Source: Cannabis sativa
Lineage: Eukaryota; Streptophyta; Magnoliopsida; Rosales; Cannabaceae
NCBI RefSeq assembly: GCF_029168945.1
Contig: NC_083610.1
Coordinates: 76,747,580-76,811,579 of the forward strand
Direction of reading: 5' to 3'
DNA length: 64,000 nucleotides
Part shown: in pieces, positions 12,654 through 23,669 of the stretch
Layout of the letters: each line of letters opens with the position of its first letter
Position numbering within the stretch: position 1 is the first letter of the stretch
Program-made: the position numbers and the translations under genes
Notes under the pieces: generated by a model
The model's input: the letters and a program-made list of their open reading frames with translations, nothing else
Databases searched by the model: none
What the model was told of the DNA's origin: nothing

Positions 12654-12671
12654 AAACAGGGGCATTCCGAG

Positions 12672-13095
12672 AAGTAGTCCCGTGATCCGTAAGGGGATAT
12701 ACCGGGTAAGCTGTGCAATCCCACACCGCCTGGGGAAGGTCAAGTGGGATGATTCTGAGACTGTGTAGGTATGGGACTACACAGTTGTAGAGAGCTTAAA
12801 TGGATTGATTGGTACTACCTATATCAACAAGGTGCATCTTGTTTTTCGGTAGCCCATCACGAAAGAACTCCACAGTTAAGCGTGCTTGGCTTGGAGCAAT
12901 TTCAAGGATGGGTGACCTCCTGGGAAGTTTTCCCAGGATGCGTGTGAGTGAGGACAAAGCACGCTGGAAACACTCGTGTTGGTCTGTAGGGTCAGTCATC
13001 AGTCCATGAAGCAGCCAAAGTGACGTACTCGTGTATAAGAGCCATTATTCCGTGGGTGTAAGGACCCAATGGAGGCTTGAAGCGGGGACGTTACA
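12672..13095 (+). repeat. Cassandra LTR 3 (plus strand, first ~9 bases missing)
   Basis: Inverted relative to LTRs 1 and 2. It starts at AAGTAGTCCCGTG, lacking the leading TGTGACAGT, and ends GGGGACGTTACA. It has the best-preserved 5S segment in the window (about 12866-12930): CAGTTAAGCGTGCTTGG (A-box type) and AGGATGGGTGACCTCCTGGG (C-box type), which are pol III internal promoter elements in real 5S genes. It is not a functional 5S gene. Confidence 0.88.
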
Positions 13096-13984
13096 TTTTC
13101 TCTAGGGGTGTGTTTGGCTTTGCCTGTGAACTTTCCCTTTTTCCCTTTTTCCCGTTGCCTTGCCTACCATTGTTATTGGACCTTTTTCTGCTTGGAGCTG
13201 AGCTGCTAGGGTATTATGGGCTCTGAGTAGGTGCTCCTACTGAGGAGACATGTGGTTGGCCCTGCTTAGGTTCTATGATGTCTACTTGCTGAATAGCCTC
13301 TTTGAGCTTGATAAACCCATCTTCTCGGTCTAGAAACTCCGCAATAGATCCTACGAGGCCACATCTTTTAATGTCCTTCCACAGTTCTCTGAGTACCTCG
13401 ATGCACCCCAGTATGGCGGCCAACCTTCCCACTTCAATTAATCTTGCAACTTTCGTAGCCTGTGTCATGAACCTTCTTATGTAGGCTCTGAGGGGCTCTC
13501 CTAGTCTTTGTTTTACTTCGACCAGGTCTTCTAGATGTAATGGGAGTTAACGAGAGGAGGAGAACTTATCATGAAATTCTGAGGAAAAAGCCTTCCATGA
13601 ATTAAATCTCCCTAGTGGTAGCTTGAAGTACCACTGTTGTGCGGCTTCTGTAAGTGTGGAAGGGAATACCCTACCCTACACATCACCCTGTACTCCTTGC
13701 AGATCCATTTGCATCTCAAAATATTTAAGATGTGACAAGGGATCCTCTTTCCTTGTGTACATCTTCCAGGTCAGCATCTTGAACTTTAGGGGTAGCTCAA
13801 GGATGTTGATCTCGGGGGTGAAGGGTGATCCGTGTGCTCGGTCTACCTGGAGATTAGTGAGTTTTGGGCCGGTCAGGCCTTGAACCATATTTTTCAATTG
13901 ATCTAACTGTGCTTGCATAGATGGATTAATAGTAAGACAATGATGAAGAAAGAATGCAGCCATTATGGTTGGTGTTCCAAATAT

Positions 13985-15010
13985 CTCAATATACTAACTT
14001 CTAAGATTGATCAAGTCCAAGCAATGCTTGAACTTGTTAACTGTTAAGATCTTAGTCCTAACATCAGCATGATTATCTTTAGATCTGGCATTTTCTAATT
14101 CAATCAATCATTCCTCTATCTTCTCTCTAATCCAGTAGAGTCTTATACCTATATGTTTGCTCTTTTCAAGATAAACTAGATTTTTACAAAGATAGATGGA
14201 TGATTAGCTATATGAATACATAGTCATCCCCCTTGATTTGTTTCATAAAGAACTCCAAAAAGCCATAAAGCTTCCTTAAAAGCTTCCATAGTCGCCATGA
14301 ATTCTACTTCCGTGGTGAAAAGAGCGACCACAGACTGTAACTGGGCCTTCCAGCATATACACTTCTAATTTGTCATGAAATAGAAGAAGTGGTTGATTTT
14401 CTCATATCTCTATTTAAAGCATAGTCCACATCCATAAACCCTTTCAATTCTAGTTCTCCTTTAGCTTTCCCATAGGTCAAACCATAATCCCAAATGTCCT
14501 TCAAGTACCTTAATAACCATTTGAGAGCCTTCCAATGTTCAATGCCCAGATCAAACATGAACCGGCTTAGGATGCTTAGAGCATGAGCTATCCTGGTCTT
14601 GTGCTCACCATCACATACATTAAACATCCTAAGAACATAGCATAGGGTACATCTTTTATTTCCTCTGTCTCCTTCGAATTTTTCAGACACTATTCTTTCG
14701 ACAAAGCAAATTATCCCCCTAACGGAAAGGATGTACTTTTTGTGTCTTCCATGTTGAACTTTTGAATGACTTTCTTGATGTACCCATACTGCTTTAAGAT
14801 AATAGTCCCTTCCTTCTGATTCCTTAAAACTTCAATACCAAGTATCTTTTGAACTGGTCCAAGCTCCTTCATCTCAAATTCTCTTTTGAGCTTGGATTTG
14901 ATACTTTTGATCATAGATTTATCTTTGCTCATAATGAGCATATCATCCACATAGAGCAATAAGAACACGACTATCCATTGCTCTAGATTCTTGAAATATA
15001 AAGTAATCAT
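13985..15010 (-). pseudogene. Copia pol fragment (RT end, RNase H)
   Basis: The minus strand encodes an RT C-terminal block with LLYVDDMLIMSKDKSMIKSI (the YVDD catalytic motif) at 14711-15010. At 14373-14690 follow the HWKALKWLLRYLKD block and LKGFMDVDYALNRDMRKSTT, the start of Copia RNase H. Weak traces continue to about 13990 (HADV..K, NKFKHCLDLINLRS). Stops and a frame change separate the blocks. No matching LTR was recognised, so this is an isolated 3' fragment. Confidence 0.8.
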
Positions 15011-15730
15011 ATGTAGATTGTTTGAACTCGATCTATTGTATATACGTATCTATTAATATTTTATTACAATAGAAGAAAATCAAGATACATTACAACTCTA
15101 TCGTAAAATTATACAAGGACTAAACTAAGAGATTAATTAAATATATATTACAATACACATATATACACTATATATATTGCATATATATATAAGGTAGAAG
15201 AAAAAGAATACAACACATATAATATAATACATAGATATAACAAGAGAATAATATATATATATATAATACACTCACTCACAATCTTGTGTGTAGATTAGTG
15301 AGGATCACCATGACTTGAATAAGGTATTACACTTTTGTCCAAAAGCTTATTTCCCCTATCTCTAAGCACTAAGGGAACTCTCATGAAATAATTTTTAGAA
15401 TTATCATGTCTTTTAAGATTTTGTAGCAAAGTGCTTTCTTGATAGAAAATTCGGTCTTTCTCAATATGAGCAACTTAGACCTTTTTATACAGTGTTTAGA
15501 ATATCACCATTTGAAATTTAAACTCATAACCGCTCATGGATGTTATGGACTCAAATGTAACTCATGCACACACCATAACTCCTATAGTATTAAGAATTTT
15601 AAATTAAGATGTGTAACACCTTTTACACACTTAATATTAGTGATAAATGTAGAGGTTACTCATAGTAACAAGTAACTATCTCATATGTTACAAAACGATG
15701 ACAAATAATATCTATTGTCGTATGTTACAT
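15011..15730. other. AT-rich intergenic, nothing recognised
   Basis: Contains TA-rich microsatellite-like stretches (15136-15270) and no supported coding or structural feature. The frame at 15439-15675 has no recognisable similarity. Confidence 0.4.
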
Positions 15731-15732
15731 AT

Positions 15733-15960
15733 TAGGGGACTATTACAGTAGGGATTTGGTATTTTCCCTATCAATAGGGATAGTAATTTATAGCCTTTGA
15801 TTTAATCTAATGGCTCAAATTAACCCTTAAAAACTATAGGATAATTAATATATCTTTTTAATTTATAATTAATCTTGAATATAATTAAAAATAGGTTCAA
15901 CTAACAAACCCCAAACCTAACTCCAAACCTATTTTTTTTTTACTTTTTATTTTATGTCTA
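15733..15960 (+). repeat. Inverted-repeat arm A
   Basis: Begins GGGGACTATTACAGTAGG and includes TTTGATTTAATCTAATGGCTCAAATTAA (about 15796-15823, discontinuous) and CCCAAACCTAACTCCAAACC. A diverged reverse-complement copy lies at 22945-23155. Either these are the two ends of one transposon interrupted by the LINE, or two copies of one MITE in opposite orientation. Confidence 0.6.
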
Positions 15961-16178
15961 TTTAAAATGTAGTTCTAATTATATATATTTTTTTAATTTC
16001 GATTGTGCTTAGAAAAATATTTTAATTAAATTTATTTTTAAAGCAATAATTATACTTTTTTTTTTGAACAAAATGAGCTTTATTCAAAACAAGCAGGAAC
16101 AACCAGCTGAAGGCAAAACAAAACAAAGGCTCAACGAGCCAAAAGGGCTGCTAACACAGCAGCAACCAAAAGACAAAG

Positions 16179-16812
16179 CTACCAGCCCCTAATTACATCA
16201 ATAATGTACTTATCCTGCTTTTTAAGGGTGTTACAAGTCATACTTAAGATTCTAGATTGAGAAATCTTCCTAATTTCCATGCTCAACTTAAAAGGAGAAG
16301 TACAAACTAAATCAAAAATACAACCATTTCTATTTTTCCACAACAAGTAAATCGCTGCTGCAAAAGCAGTGTTTATCACTCGGTTCTTGAAATTAAGGGG
16401 GCCCCGGATACACCAATGCTGAATGTGCTCAGCATCAATCGGAGAATCCACAGATCCCAACCATCTTTCTATTTCAGCAAAAGTTTTCCTGGCATACACA
16501 CAGTCAGAAGATATGGGAGTGTGTTTCTATATCACTCTCACAAACCGGACAAAGGTTCGAGAGGAAACTCAGAAACTTGCTCAATTGATCTCGGGTGAGG
16601 AGTTGAGCATTGCTAGCCTGCCATAAAATAAACCTATGTTTTGGAACAATGAGCTTATTCCCGACAGCTCTACTATGTTTCTCTTCCTGAGCTTCCAAAT
16701 GCATGTTATGAAAGAGTTTAGCACAGAACTTACCTCCCTTTTCAGCAAGCAATAAGGATGCCTCATTTGCGCTTGACCGGAGTTTCATAAACTTTTTGAA
16801 ATAGTAGCTCAT
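16179..16812 (-). pseudogene. LINE ORF2 C-terminus: zf-RVT region
   Basis: Two frames (16504-16812 and 16179-16499) separated by one stop at ~16500. The first contains NKLIVPKHRFILWQASNAQL and CPVCESDIETHSHIF, the zf-RVT zinc-binding block. The second contains CIRGPLNFKNRVINTAFAAA and YLLWKNRNGCIF. It follows the RT frame after a stop at the 16816 boundary. Confidence 0.8.
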
Positions 16813-16815
16813 ATC

Positions 16816-18354
16816 TTATTTGATAGGAAGGCTCCACACATTTTGATCCTTTAGGTATATAGAGTTTATCCACTTCACCCAAAGGCAATCTTGTTTTCTA
16901 GCAATGGCCCAAATGAACTTGGCCATCAAGGCTTTATACCACTTTTTACCCTCACGAAAGCCAACTCCCCCATACTTTTTAGGGAGACAAACCTTCTCCC
17001 ACGAAGCAAAGTACATCTTAGATCGGTTCCCAGAAGTTCCCCATAAGAATTCTCTACATCTCCTATCAATGGCTGCTATGACATGGCTAGGAAGAGTAAA
17101 AATACTCATCCAATAATTTCTAATGTCGAGGAGGACCGAGTGGATCAATTGAGCACGACCCACAAACAAGAGATTTCTGCTAGCCCAGCAGTTTAAGTTC
17201 TTGTTTATCTTGTCTAGAATCACTCCACAGTCTTCAGTCTTCCATTTAGTTGGACGAAGCTTGACCCCAAGGTATTTCAGAGGGAAGGAACCCTCTTCTA
17301 TTTTAACGAGGTCCAAGATCTGAGCTTTGATACCATCCTTTAGCCCACCAAAATAAATGTGGGATTTGGACTTATTAGCTGAGAGACCCGTAGCTTGGCA
17401 GAATCTCAAAAATGCCTCATGTAAGCAACTGACCGAGTTAAGATTCCCCTTGCAAAATATAATAAGATCATCTGCAAAACACATGTTAGTGAGCTTTAGA
17501 TGTTTGCATAAGGGGTGGAACCCAAACCCTTTTCTCCCAGAGTAATGGGCAAGCATTCTTGTAAGGTACTCCATGATAAGCACAAAGATGAGAGGGGACA
17601 TAGGATCTCCGTGCCGCAACCCCTTTTCACCTTTGAATTTACCCTGGATCCTTCCATTCATAAGAAGATTATAACTAGTTCCCTTTAAACAAGTCATAAT
17701 CCAACTGATGAATCTAGCAGGAAAACAAAGGTGTTTCAGAAGATCTTCTACAAACTGCCAGTCAAATGTGTCATAGGCCTTGCTCAAGTCAATCTTCATA
17801 ATGCATCTTACTGAAATGTTTTTCCTCGAATAACCCTTAAGGAGATCTTGGAAAATCATGATGTTGTGAGCAAGAAGCCTACTTTTCACAAAGGCCCCTT
17901 GGTTACTTTGGACAAGAGTAGGAAGCACCTCCGAGAGTCTAGAGCAAATTATCTTCGAGATGCATTTATATATAGTATTGCAGCAGGCAATGGGTCTATA
18001 ATCACTTGCAGATAAAGGATTCACTACCTTGGGGATTAGAGAGATCACTGTTTCATTTAGACTTTTCGGCAGTCTTCCATCTTGGAAGAAACCCAGAACA
18101 ACTGTTGATGTATCTTCACCAATTTCCTTCCAGAGATTTTTGAAAAAACCCGAGCCAAAACCATCCAATCTAGGACTCTTAGAGGAATGAAGACAATCTG
18201 TATTGATTCGGCAAGTCGCTGAACTTTTACTACCCATAAAGTGTTCAAAATGAGCTAAAAAGTGATGTCTCACCTTGTCAAAATCATCTTCAATAATATT
18301 ACCTTGAGAAAAGGTTGTTATTCTGTTCTCAAGCTTTCTTTTTCTCATAGCCAC
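16816..18354 (-). pseudogene. LINE ORF2: reverse transcriptase
   Basis: 512-codon frame with the non-LTR RT order: SDYRPIACCNTIYKCISKII, QGAFVKSRLLAHNIM, MKIDLSKAYDTFDWQF, GLRHGDPMSPLIFVLIMEYL, and the catalytic CFADDLIIF (FADD at about 17466-17477). Then follow the LKYLGVKLRPTKW thumb-type block and the KVCLPKKYGGVGFR block. All core RT motifs are intact, although the full polyprotein is split. Confidence 0.9.
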
Positions 18355-18528
18355 ATGGAAGTAACTAGAGTTTTCATCACAATACTTGACCTACGTAATC
18401 TTGCTCTGCTGTGTGACAAAGCTAGAATAATTTTTCTGCAAATGTTGAAGATGCTGCAATTGTTGGGAAGCTGCCTATTGGAGGCAAATATCAGTGGGAT
18501 TCTTGCTCGCTTCATCTTGAATTCTGCT

Positions 18529-19524
18529 TTATAAATCCTTGGCTTCTCTGTATTTCAATGTGATGTCACCCACTTCACTCTTATTGAACTGAATTAGATC
18601 CTGTCTAACCCGATAAAGCTTCTGCATGATACCATCCAAACCACTCCTAGCCATAGGACTTTCCCAAGCATTTAACACCCTTTGCTTGTAATTAGGATAA
18701 TCAACCCAATAGTTGCAAAATCTAAAGGGTTTGAAACCCACATTACTCTGCTCCTGGTTTCGGATTATGCAAAAACTATGATCCGAAACATTATCCCAAA
18801 TGAAAAAAGCATCTGCTATGGTAAAAATATCCAGCCACAATTTGTTAACAAACACCCGATCAAGCTTAGAGAAAATAAGGTCACCAACCTCATGCTTATT
18901 TGTCCAAGTGAAAAAGGATCCAGTACACTTGAATTCCTCAACTTGACCCATGGCGAGCCAATTTTGAGCATCTTCAATGTCCTTGGCTTGGATTTGTCTA
19001 CCCCCATTTCTATCTTCGTAAGAGAACATAGCATTAAAGTCACCTAAAATAACCCAAGGCAAGTTCGGGTGACCAATACTACTTAGCTTTGCCCACAAAT
19101 TCTTCCTTTTCTCCTTAGAATTACTTCCATACACAGCTGTGACAAGAAAAGTTTCCTTGTGCCCACAAACTTTGATTTTGCAATGGACTAGTTGAGCATC
19201 TTCATGAATTATTTCCACTTGAACAAATTTAGATTGCCAAAGAATTAAAATTCTACCCGAGATGGGATGGCTAGAATAAAACTCCCAATTAGGAATGTTA
19301 TTTTCAACTATCTCCTTAACTTTGTCATGTTTCACCTTTGTTTCAAACAAAGCTCCAAACCCCACTTTATTCAGCCTACATACATTGAGAATCACTTTTT
19401 TCTTTTCTCTCTTATTCATACCCCTCACATTCCAACCTAGCATATTACAAACTTCCATTAAAAGTAACGGAGATAGGAGGAGCCAAAGTCTCATCGTTAG
19501 TCTCTTGTAAGACTGCATAGCCAT
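18529..19524 (-). pseudogene. LINE ORF2 N-terminus: endonuclease
   Basis: 331-codon frame with the endonuclease/exonuclease/phosphatase fold. MLGWNVRGMNKREKK marks the start of the domain. FETKVKH carries the conserved Glu. WVILGDFNAMF carries the GDFN motif, and DNVSDHSFC carries the terminal SDH. These are the metal-binding and catalytic blocks that nick the target site. The likely start is inside the frame at the MLGWN methionine (near 19442). The frame ends shortly before the RT frame, so one or more breaks separate them (18354-18529). Confidence 0.85.
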
Positions 19525-19806
19525 TTTTTATTTTCTCTGTTACTCTTGTCTCAGCTACTGTAGCAACCTTTAGCCCTTTTTTCTTTGGAGTAATCCATTC
19601 ACTTACTTCAGCACCAGCCACCTTCAATGACCCCTGGTTTTTCCCTTTTTGCACCTGCTCATAAGCAAGTGTTTCTTCTACTGCCATATCAGTCCCTGCT
19701 TTGTCACTTACATCAGGTTGTATATCCTCACCAATAGGTTTAGCCAGTTCCTTGTTAGGAGCTGTTGTAACCTTCTTCTTCCAAGCCACCTTTTTATCTT
19801 TGTTGC

Positions 19807-20437
19807 AGTTCACCACTGTATGCCCTAGTAAATCACAAGCAGCACATTTCGTTGGAAGCTATTCATACTCCACCAATTGTTCCACCAACTGTTTCCTCTC
19901 ATTTACGAACGATATGGTCTTTGGAGGTTCATCAGAAATAACCATGTCCACAAGAACCCTAGCAAATTTTACCATTGATCTTTCCATAGTGACTTTGTCC
20001 ACCATTATCGGCTTACCAATCGTACTCACAAGCGCACTGAGGTTGTTCTTACCCCAGTATTGAAGCCCCAATCCGTTCAGCCGAATCCAAACTGGGACAG
20101 ATTGTATCATTCTAGCAGCATCCATATCGGTTGTCCAAGGTCGGAGAACCACAAGTTTTTTGTCAAAATGTATCATACCAGTTTCTAGGATTAAGTCTCG
20201 AGTTGCTTCATCCCTGAATTTCACTAGAGTGAACCCCGAGTTCATCCTAGCCACTTTCTCAATTCCAAGTTTCCCCCAAACCCTGTTTATGAACCCCTCA
20301 AACACCTTAAACGGTGGGTTTGCTCCCAACACTATGCAAACAATAGCATTCTTCCAATAAGAGGCTTCAACCTCTGCTTCCTCAATATCGATTTTAGCAA
20401 CTATTTGATCCCCCACTTTGATGGGTTCAGTAAACAC
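19807..20437 (-). pseudogene. LINE ORF1: DUF4283 and CCHC knuckle
   Basis: Residues from 20437 downward match the plant LINE DUF4283 region: an FEGFINRVWGKLGIEKVARM block, FTLVKFRDEATRDLIL, PVWIRLNGLGLQYWG and ISFVNERKQLVEQLVEYE. One stop codon follows at 19859. Directly after it a retroviral-type knuckle CAACDLLGHTVVNC (CX2CX4HX4C) appears at about 19848-19807. The frame then continues through a lysine/threonine-rich linker to 19445. ORF1 proteins bind nucleic acid in the LINE RNP. Confidence 0.8.
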
Positions 20438-20459
20438 AAGTTTAGTTGAAGGAGTAAGT

Positions 20460-21845
20460 ACTTGTAGAAAGTTATACTTGTAGAAAGTTATAACATGTTA
20501 TAATAATTTTATAATAACCTCTCTTAAAATAATTAAAATGTCACGAGTTCAATACTTTAGAAGTAATATTTTTTTTTCTTTACTTATATTTAATTTAAAA
20601 TTTCAATTAATTTAATAATTTTGAAACTCTATCATATCATATTAATTAATTCTTTTTACATATATTTGAATTCAATTTAATCTCCATAATAACTCAAATC
20701 CAATCCAATCTACAAAAGTACATATTGAATCAGTTATTTTAGATTAGTTACTTTTTAATATTGAATTACTTAAAAATTTTAATTCTTTTTCACATAACTA
20801 ACAACAAAATAAATAAATTGTTGTTGGTTTATGTCTCTGTTATAACCATATTTTGAGCAATAATATAGTGTTGACACGTGTAAGAAAAACCAGCTCGTGT
20901 TATAAAGCAATTAATGTATTCAATAAACTCGCCTTAAGAAATGCATGTGGTAGAAATATTCAAACTCACATTTTAAAAGATAAGGGCGAGCTATGAATAA
21001 TAACTACCGATTGATAAAATTTGTAAAATGAAAGATCAACTTATAGAAGGTTCATCTCGAGAAATACAAAATACACAACAGAATAAAATGCCTGGAAAGG
21101 GTAGATAATGAATTATTTACGAAACTTGCAGCTCATTGACTCATATACTCGCGAGTATTGCTAAGAGACTAAGGGTCACATTCCTAGCATGATTCATCTC
21201 AAAATTATCATATTGTGATGGTGTCTTGCATTTGCTTCGGCTAACACTTATGGAAGGACGCGGGAAGTATTACTTAAAGTATATTTAGGCTCTGAAAATT
21301 GTCTTCAAAATAAAGTATCTTGAGAAGATTATTTGTGTTATAAAATTTCAAAAAAAAATTGTATAAGAATTTTTCCATAATAAAAAATTCAATTAATATA
21401 CTATCATATAAATTTAAAATAGTTTAATTAATTAAAATCAATTTCAAAATTGAAAAGAACATTATAAAAATTGAATTTTGTGGGATCCTGAACTAATAGT
21501 GGATTTGGATTGAGCATGTCATCGTCGTGGTTGTGGAAACTAAAGAAACAACTGTCCCGCTGAATCATTTACTTTATCAAAATATATATATTGGTGAAGT
21601 ATATATCGATCCTTTAATATAATAAGCATCCTATAAGCTTCTCTATCAGGTTGTTGTCTCCCTATCGACTAAACGATAACTCGCCCTTAAAGGAAATACC
21701 CCTCTATACAATCTTAATGTGCCGACGAGATACAATCTTATAATAACCTATCTTGCTACATGTTACAATTTTGATTGCACGTCATACAGGTCAAAATTTG
21801 GGATAACAATTATATTGTGCAATTGTTGATCTTAAAATATAAGAG
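20460..21845. other. AT-rich intergenic, no supported gene
   Basis: No open frame or RNA gene. A less AT-rich piece (20860-21310, 21480-21800) with CTCGCC-type words might be an LTR relic, but I could not pair it with another copy. Confidence 0.35.
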
Positions 21846-22650
21846 TAGCAATTCGATAATTCACTACGTCTAAAACATCTCATATAGTTATCCAAAGTTC
21901 TCATATACTATCCAATTTGAATGAGTTCAACAATAATCGAGATCATTCAGATTTTTTATAGTGCAAATTTTTTCATCTATTTATTATGTATGCTTTTCTT
22001 GACAAAGAGCCGTAACTTTTCGTTTGAATGTTATTTATTAATGCATGCGTTATTTAATTGTTCACTATTATAATTCATGCAATACAACTGTCAATATATA
22101 TTAACAATAAAAATTATAAGACTTCCCACCACGATAATTGTAGCTTAGAAATATAATTTTTCCATACATTATTGTTCAAAATAAGAATTTTAAATTAATA
22201 AATTAATTTAAAAAGTTAAATTAATAATAAATAAAATAAAATAAAGCATGTCTTTGCAAGGTAGCAATTCGATCGTTTAAAATGTCTTTGACGCTCTTCA
22301 TAATTATCTAAAGTTGTAATAGACCATCAAATTTGAACGAGATCGACGGTAAATCGAGATCGTTCAAATATTTTTTTAGTGGATTTTTTTATCTATTTAT
22401 AGTATATATATATATATATTTTTTTGAAAATTTTTATTATTCAATTTTTTTAGATATTATTATTATTATTATTGCATGTGCTATTTTATTGTTCACTATT
22501 ATATTTTATTTAATACAACCATTAATATATATTAACAAATAAAAATTTAAGACTTTCTACCACAATAATTACAAACTTTATATTTTTTTATAGAATAAGA
22601 ATTGTTCCATATTAGTAAATATTAAAGAAATTTAAATTATTGTTTGGAAA
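21846..22650 (+). repeat. Diverged ~414 bp tandem duplication
   Basis: Two head-to-tail copies. GTAGCAATTCGATAATTCAC (about 21846) corresponds to GTAGCAATTCGATCGTTT (about 22261). GAGTTCAACAATAATCGAGA corresponds to GAGATCGACGGTAAATCGAGA. TTGTTCACTATTATA occurs in both, as do ATATATTAACAA and AAGACTT(C/T)C(C/T)ACCAC. The second copy carries a TA microsatellite insertion near 22410. No coding. Confidence 0.7.
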
Positions 22651-22944
22651 AAAATAAAGAAATTAAAATTATTAAATTAATGTAAAAGCTTAAATTAAGA
22701 AAAAAAAGCCCCATGTCTTTTGAAAGGAATGAACTCATGTCATTACACTTAATATAATATAAGTTTACCACTTATACCATAATTATATTATTAGTTGTAT
22801 TGATTATTGTAGGATTAAATAACTTGAATATTTTGTACTTTTCTAGCTACAATTATTGTGTTAAGTAGAAAATAAAATTAATTAAAAATAAATATATAAA
22901 TTCTCAATTAAAAAAGTAATTATTAAAAATTATAAATAGTCACA

Positions 22945-23155
22945 AGGTAAATAAGTAAAAAAAATTATAAGTTTGGAGTTATGTGTAGAGTTTTATTAGT
23001 TAGAGCTAATTAATAATATTTAAAATTAATTATAAATAAAAAAATTATTAATTATATTTAAGTTTTCAAGAATTAATTTGAGCCATTTGATTAAATCAAT
23101 AACTATACCTATCCATAGGTAAAAACTACGATACCTATTGTATTAGCTCCCATAT
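22945..23155 (-). repeat. Inverted-repeat arm B
   Basis: Reverse complement of arm A at 15733-15960. Read on the minus strand it starts GGGAGCTAATACAATAGG and carries TTGATTTAATCAAATGGCTC, then AAACTCTACACATAACTCC. Divergence from arm A is roughly a quarter to a third by eye. Confidence 0.6.
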
Positions 23156-23519
23156 ATATATATATAAGTATGTTATATAAAATTTTTATTTTATATATAT
23201 TTTTAATTATTTTTTTTCTACAGTATAAATTTATATGCATTTGATAAAAATAATTTTTAATACTTTTAAATTATATTTTTATTACTTGTAAAATAAAAAA
23301 TTGTAGTTTATAAGAAACTTTGGTTGATATTTTTTGTTAATAATAAAAATATAAATATAAATATAAAATATTTTTTAAAACAAAATAAAAAGTTAGAAAT
23401 TTAAATATTATTTATTTTAAATATTTTTATTTTTTGTAATATATCATAAATAATTAAATAAATTTATAGTAAAAAATAATTTATTATAGAGTCTTTTAAT
23501 CAAAATAATTTTTTCTAAA

Positions 23520-23669
23520 AGTTGGGTTGTACCAGCTTTAGCTTTTAGCTATAGTTTTTCTATAAATTCTTCAATAAGCTATTTTTTAACTGCTTATCAA
23601 ATACCTTTTTACCACAGCTTTTTTGAAAAGCAGCTTTTAGCTTTTCCAAAAAAAATGTGCCACACGGGC
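23520..23669 (-). mobile_element. MITE terminus (PIF/Harbinger-like), other end not found
   Basis: Read on the minus strand: GGGCCCGTGTGGCACA followed by poly-T/A, then AAAAGCTAAAAGCTGCTTTT and a series of AAGCT-type words. This is a layout common at the ends of Tourist-like MITEs. The flanking TTA fits a three-base target. The left end was not identified; the Copia piece starts right after it. Confidence 0.4.

Larger units (their letters stand above)
11721..13095. mobile_element. Cassandra TRIM composite: element plus inverted third LTR
   Basis: Cassandra is a terminal-repeat retrotransposon in miniature whose LTRs carry 5S rRNA sequence. Here a complete minus-strand element (LTR 11721-12154, internal 12155-12226, LTR 12227-12653) is followed by an 18-base spacer and a plus-strand LTR (12672-13095). 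The whole block is flanked by TTTTC at 11716-11720 and 13096-13100, so it behaves as a single insertion with an LTR U5 end at both outer edges. No protein coding; autonomous elements must supply the enzymes. Confidence 0.85.
9229..13963 (-). pseudogene. Decayed Ty3/Gypsy (Tat-like) gag-protease region, split by two insertions
   Basis: Three minus-strand pieces belong together: 13101-13963, 11326-11720 and 9229-9424. The first encodes a retrotransposon gag segment with FTPEINxLELP and the phrase KEDPLSHLKYFEMQMDLQG (13676-13963). It continues as TQATKVARLIEVGRLAAILG (13214-13468). The second holds a GHDTNECNxLKREIEFLI block (near 11480-11560). The third reads ITFTEADAIYVHFPHN and a VxIANKIV block (near 9260-9360), the segment leading into aspartic protease in Tat/Ogre-like elements. 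The breaks are a solo Copia LTR and a Cassandra insertion, each with matching flanks. Confidence 0.7.
16050..20450 (-). mobile_element. L1-type LINE, nearly full length
   Basis: On the minus strand the order is ORF1 (DUF4283 plus CCHC knuckle), then ORF2 with AP-type endonuclease, reverse transcriptase, zf-RVT and a tail. It closes with a poly(A) run seen as T10 at 16056-16065. This is the plant L1 layout. Only a few stops or frame changes interrupt it, so it is relatively young compared with the other LINE pieces in the window. The 5' end lies near 20450; no clear target duplication was found. Confidence 0.88.

Noticed and set aside
12866..12930. 5S rRNA gene
   Set aside because: The similarity covers only the control-region part of 5S and sits inside an LTR with a nearby PBS and PPT. 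This is the Cassandra TRIM signature, not a 5S gene.
15720..23165. TSD for the inverted arms A/B
   Set aside because: Flanks are both AT-rich (ATATTA versus ATATAT) and give no convincing match above chance.
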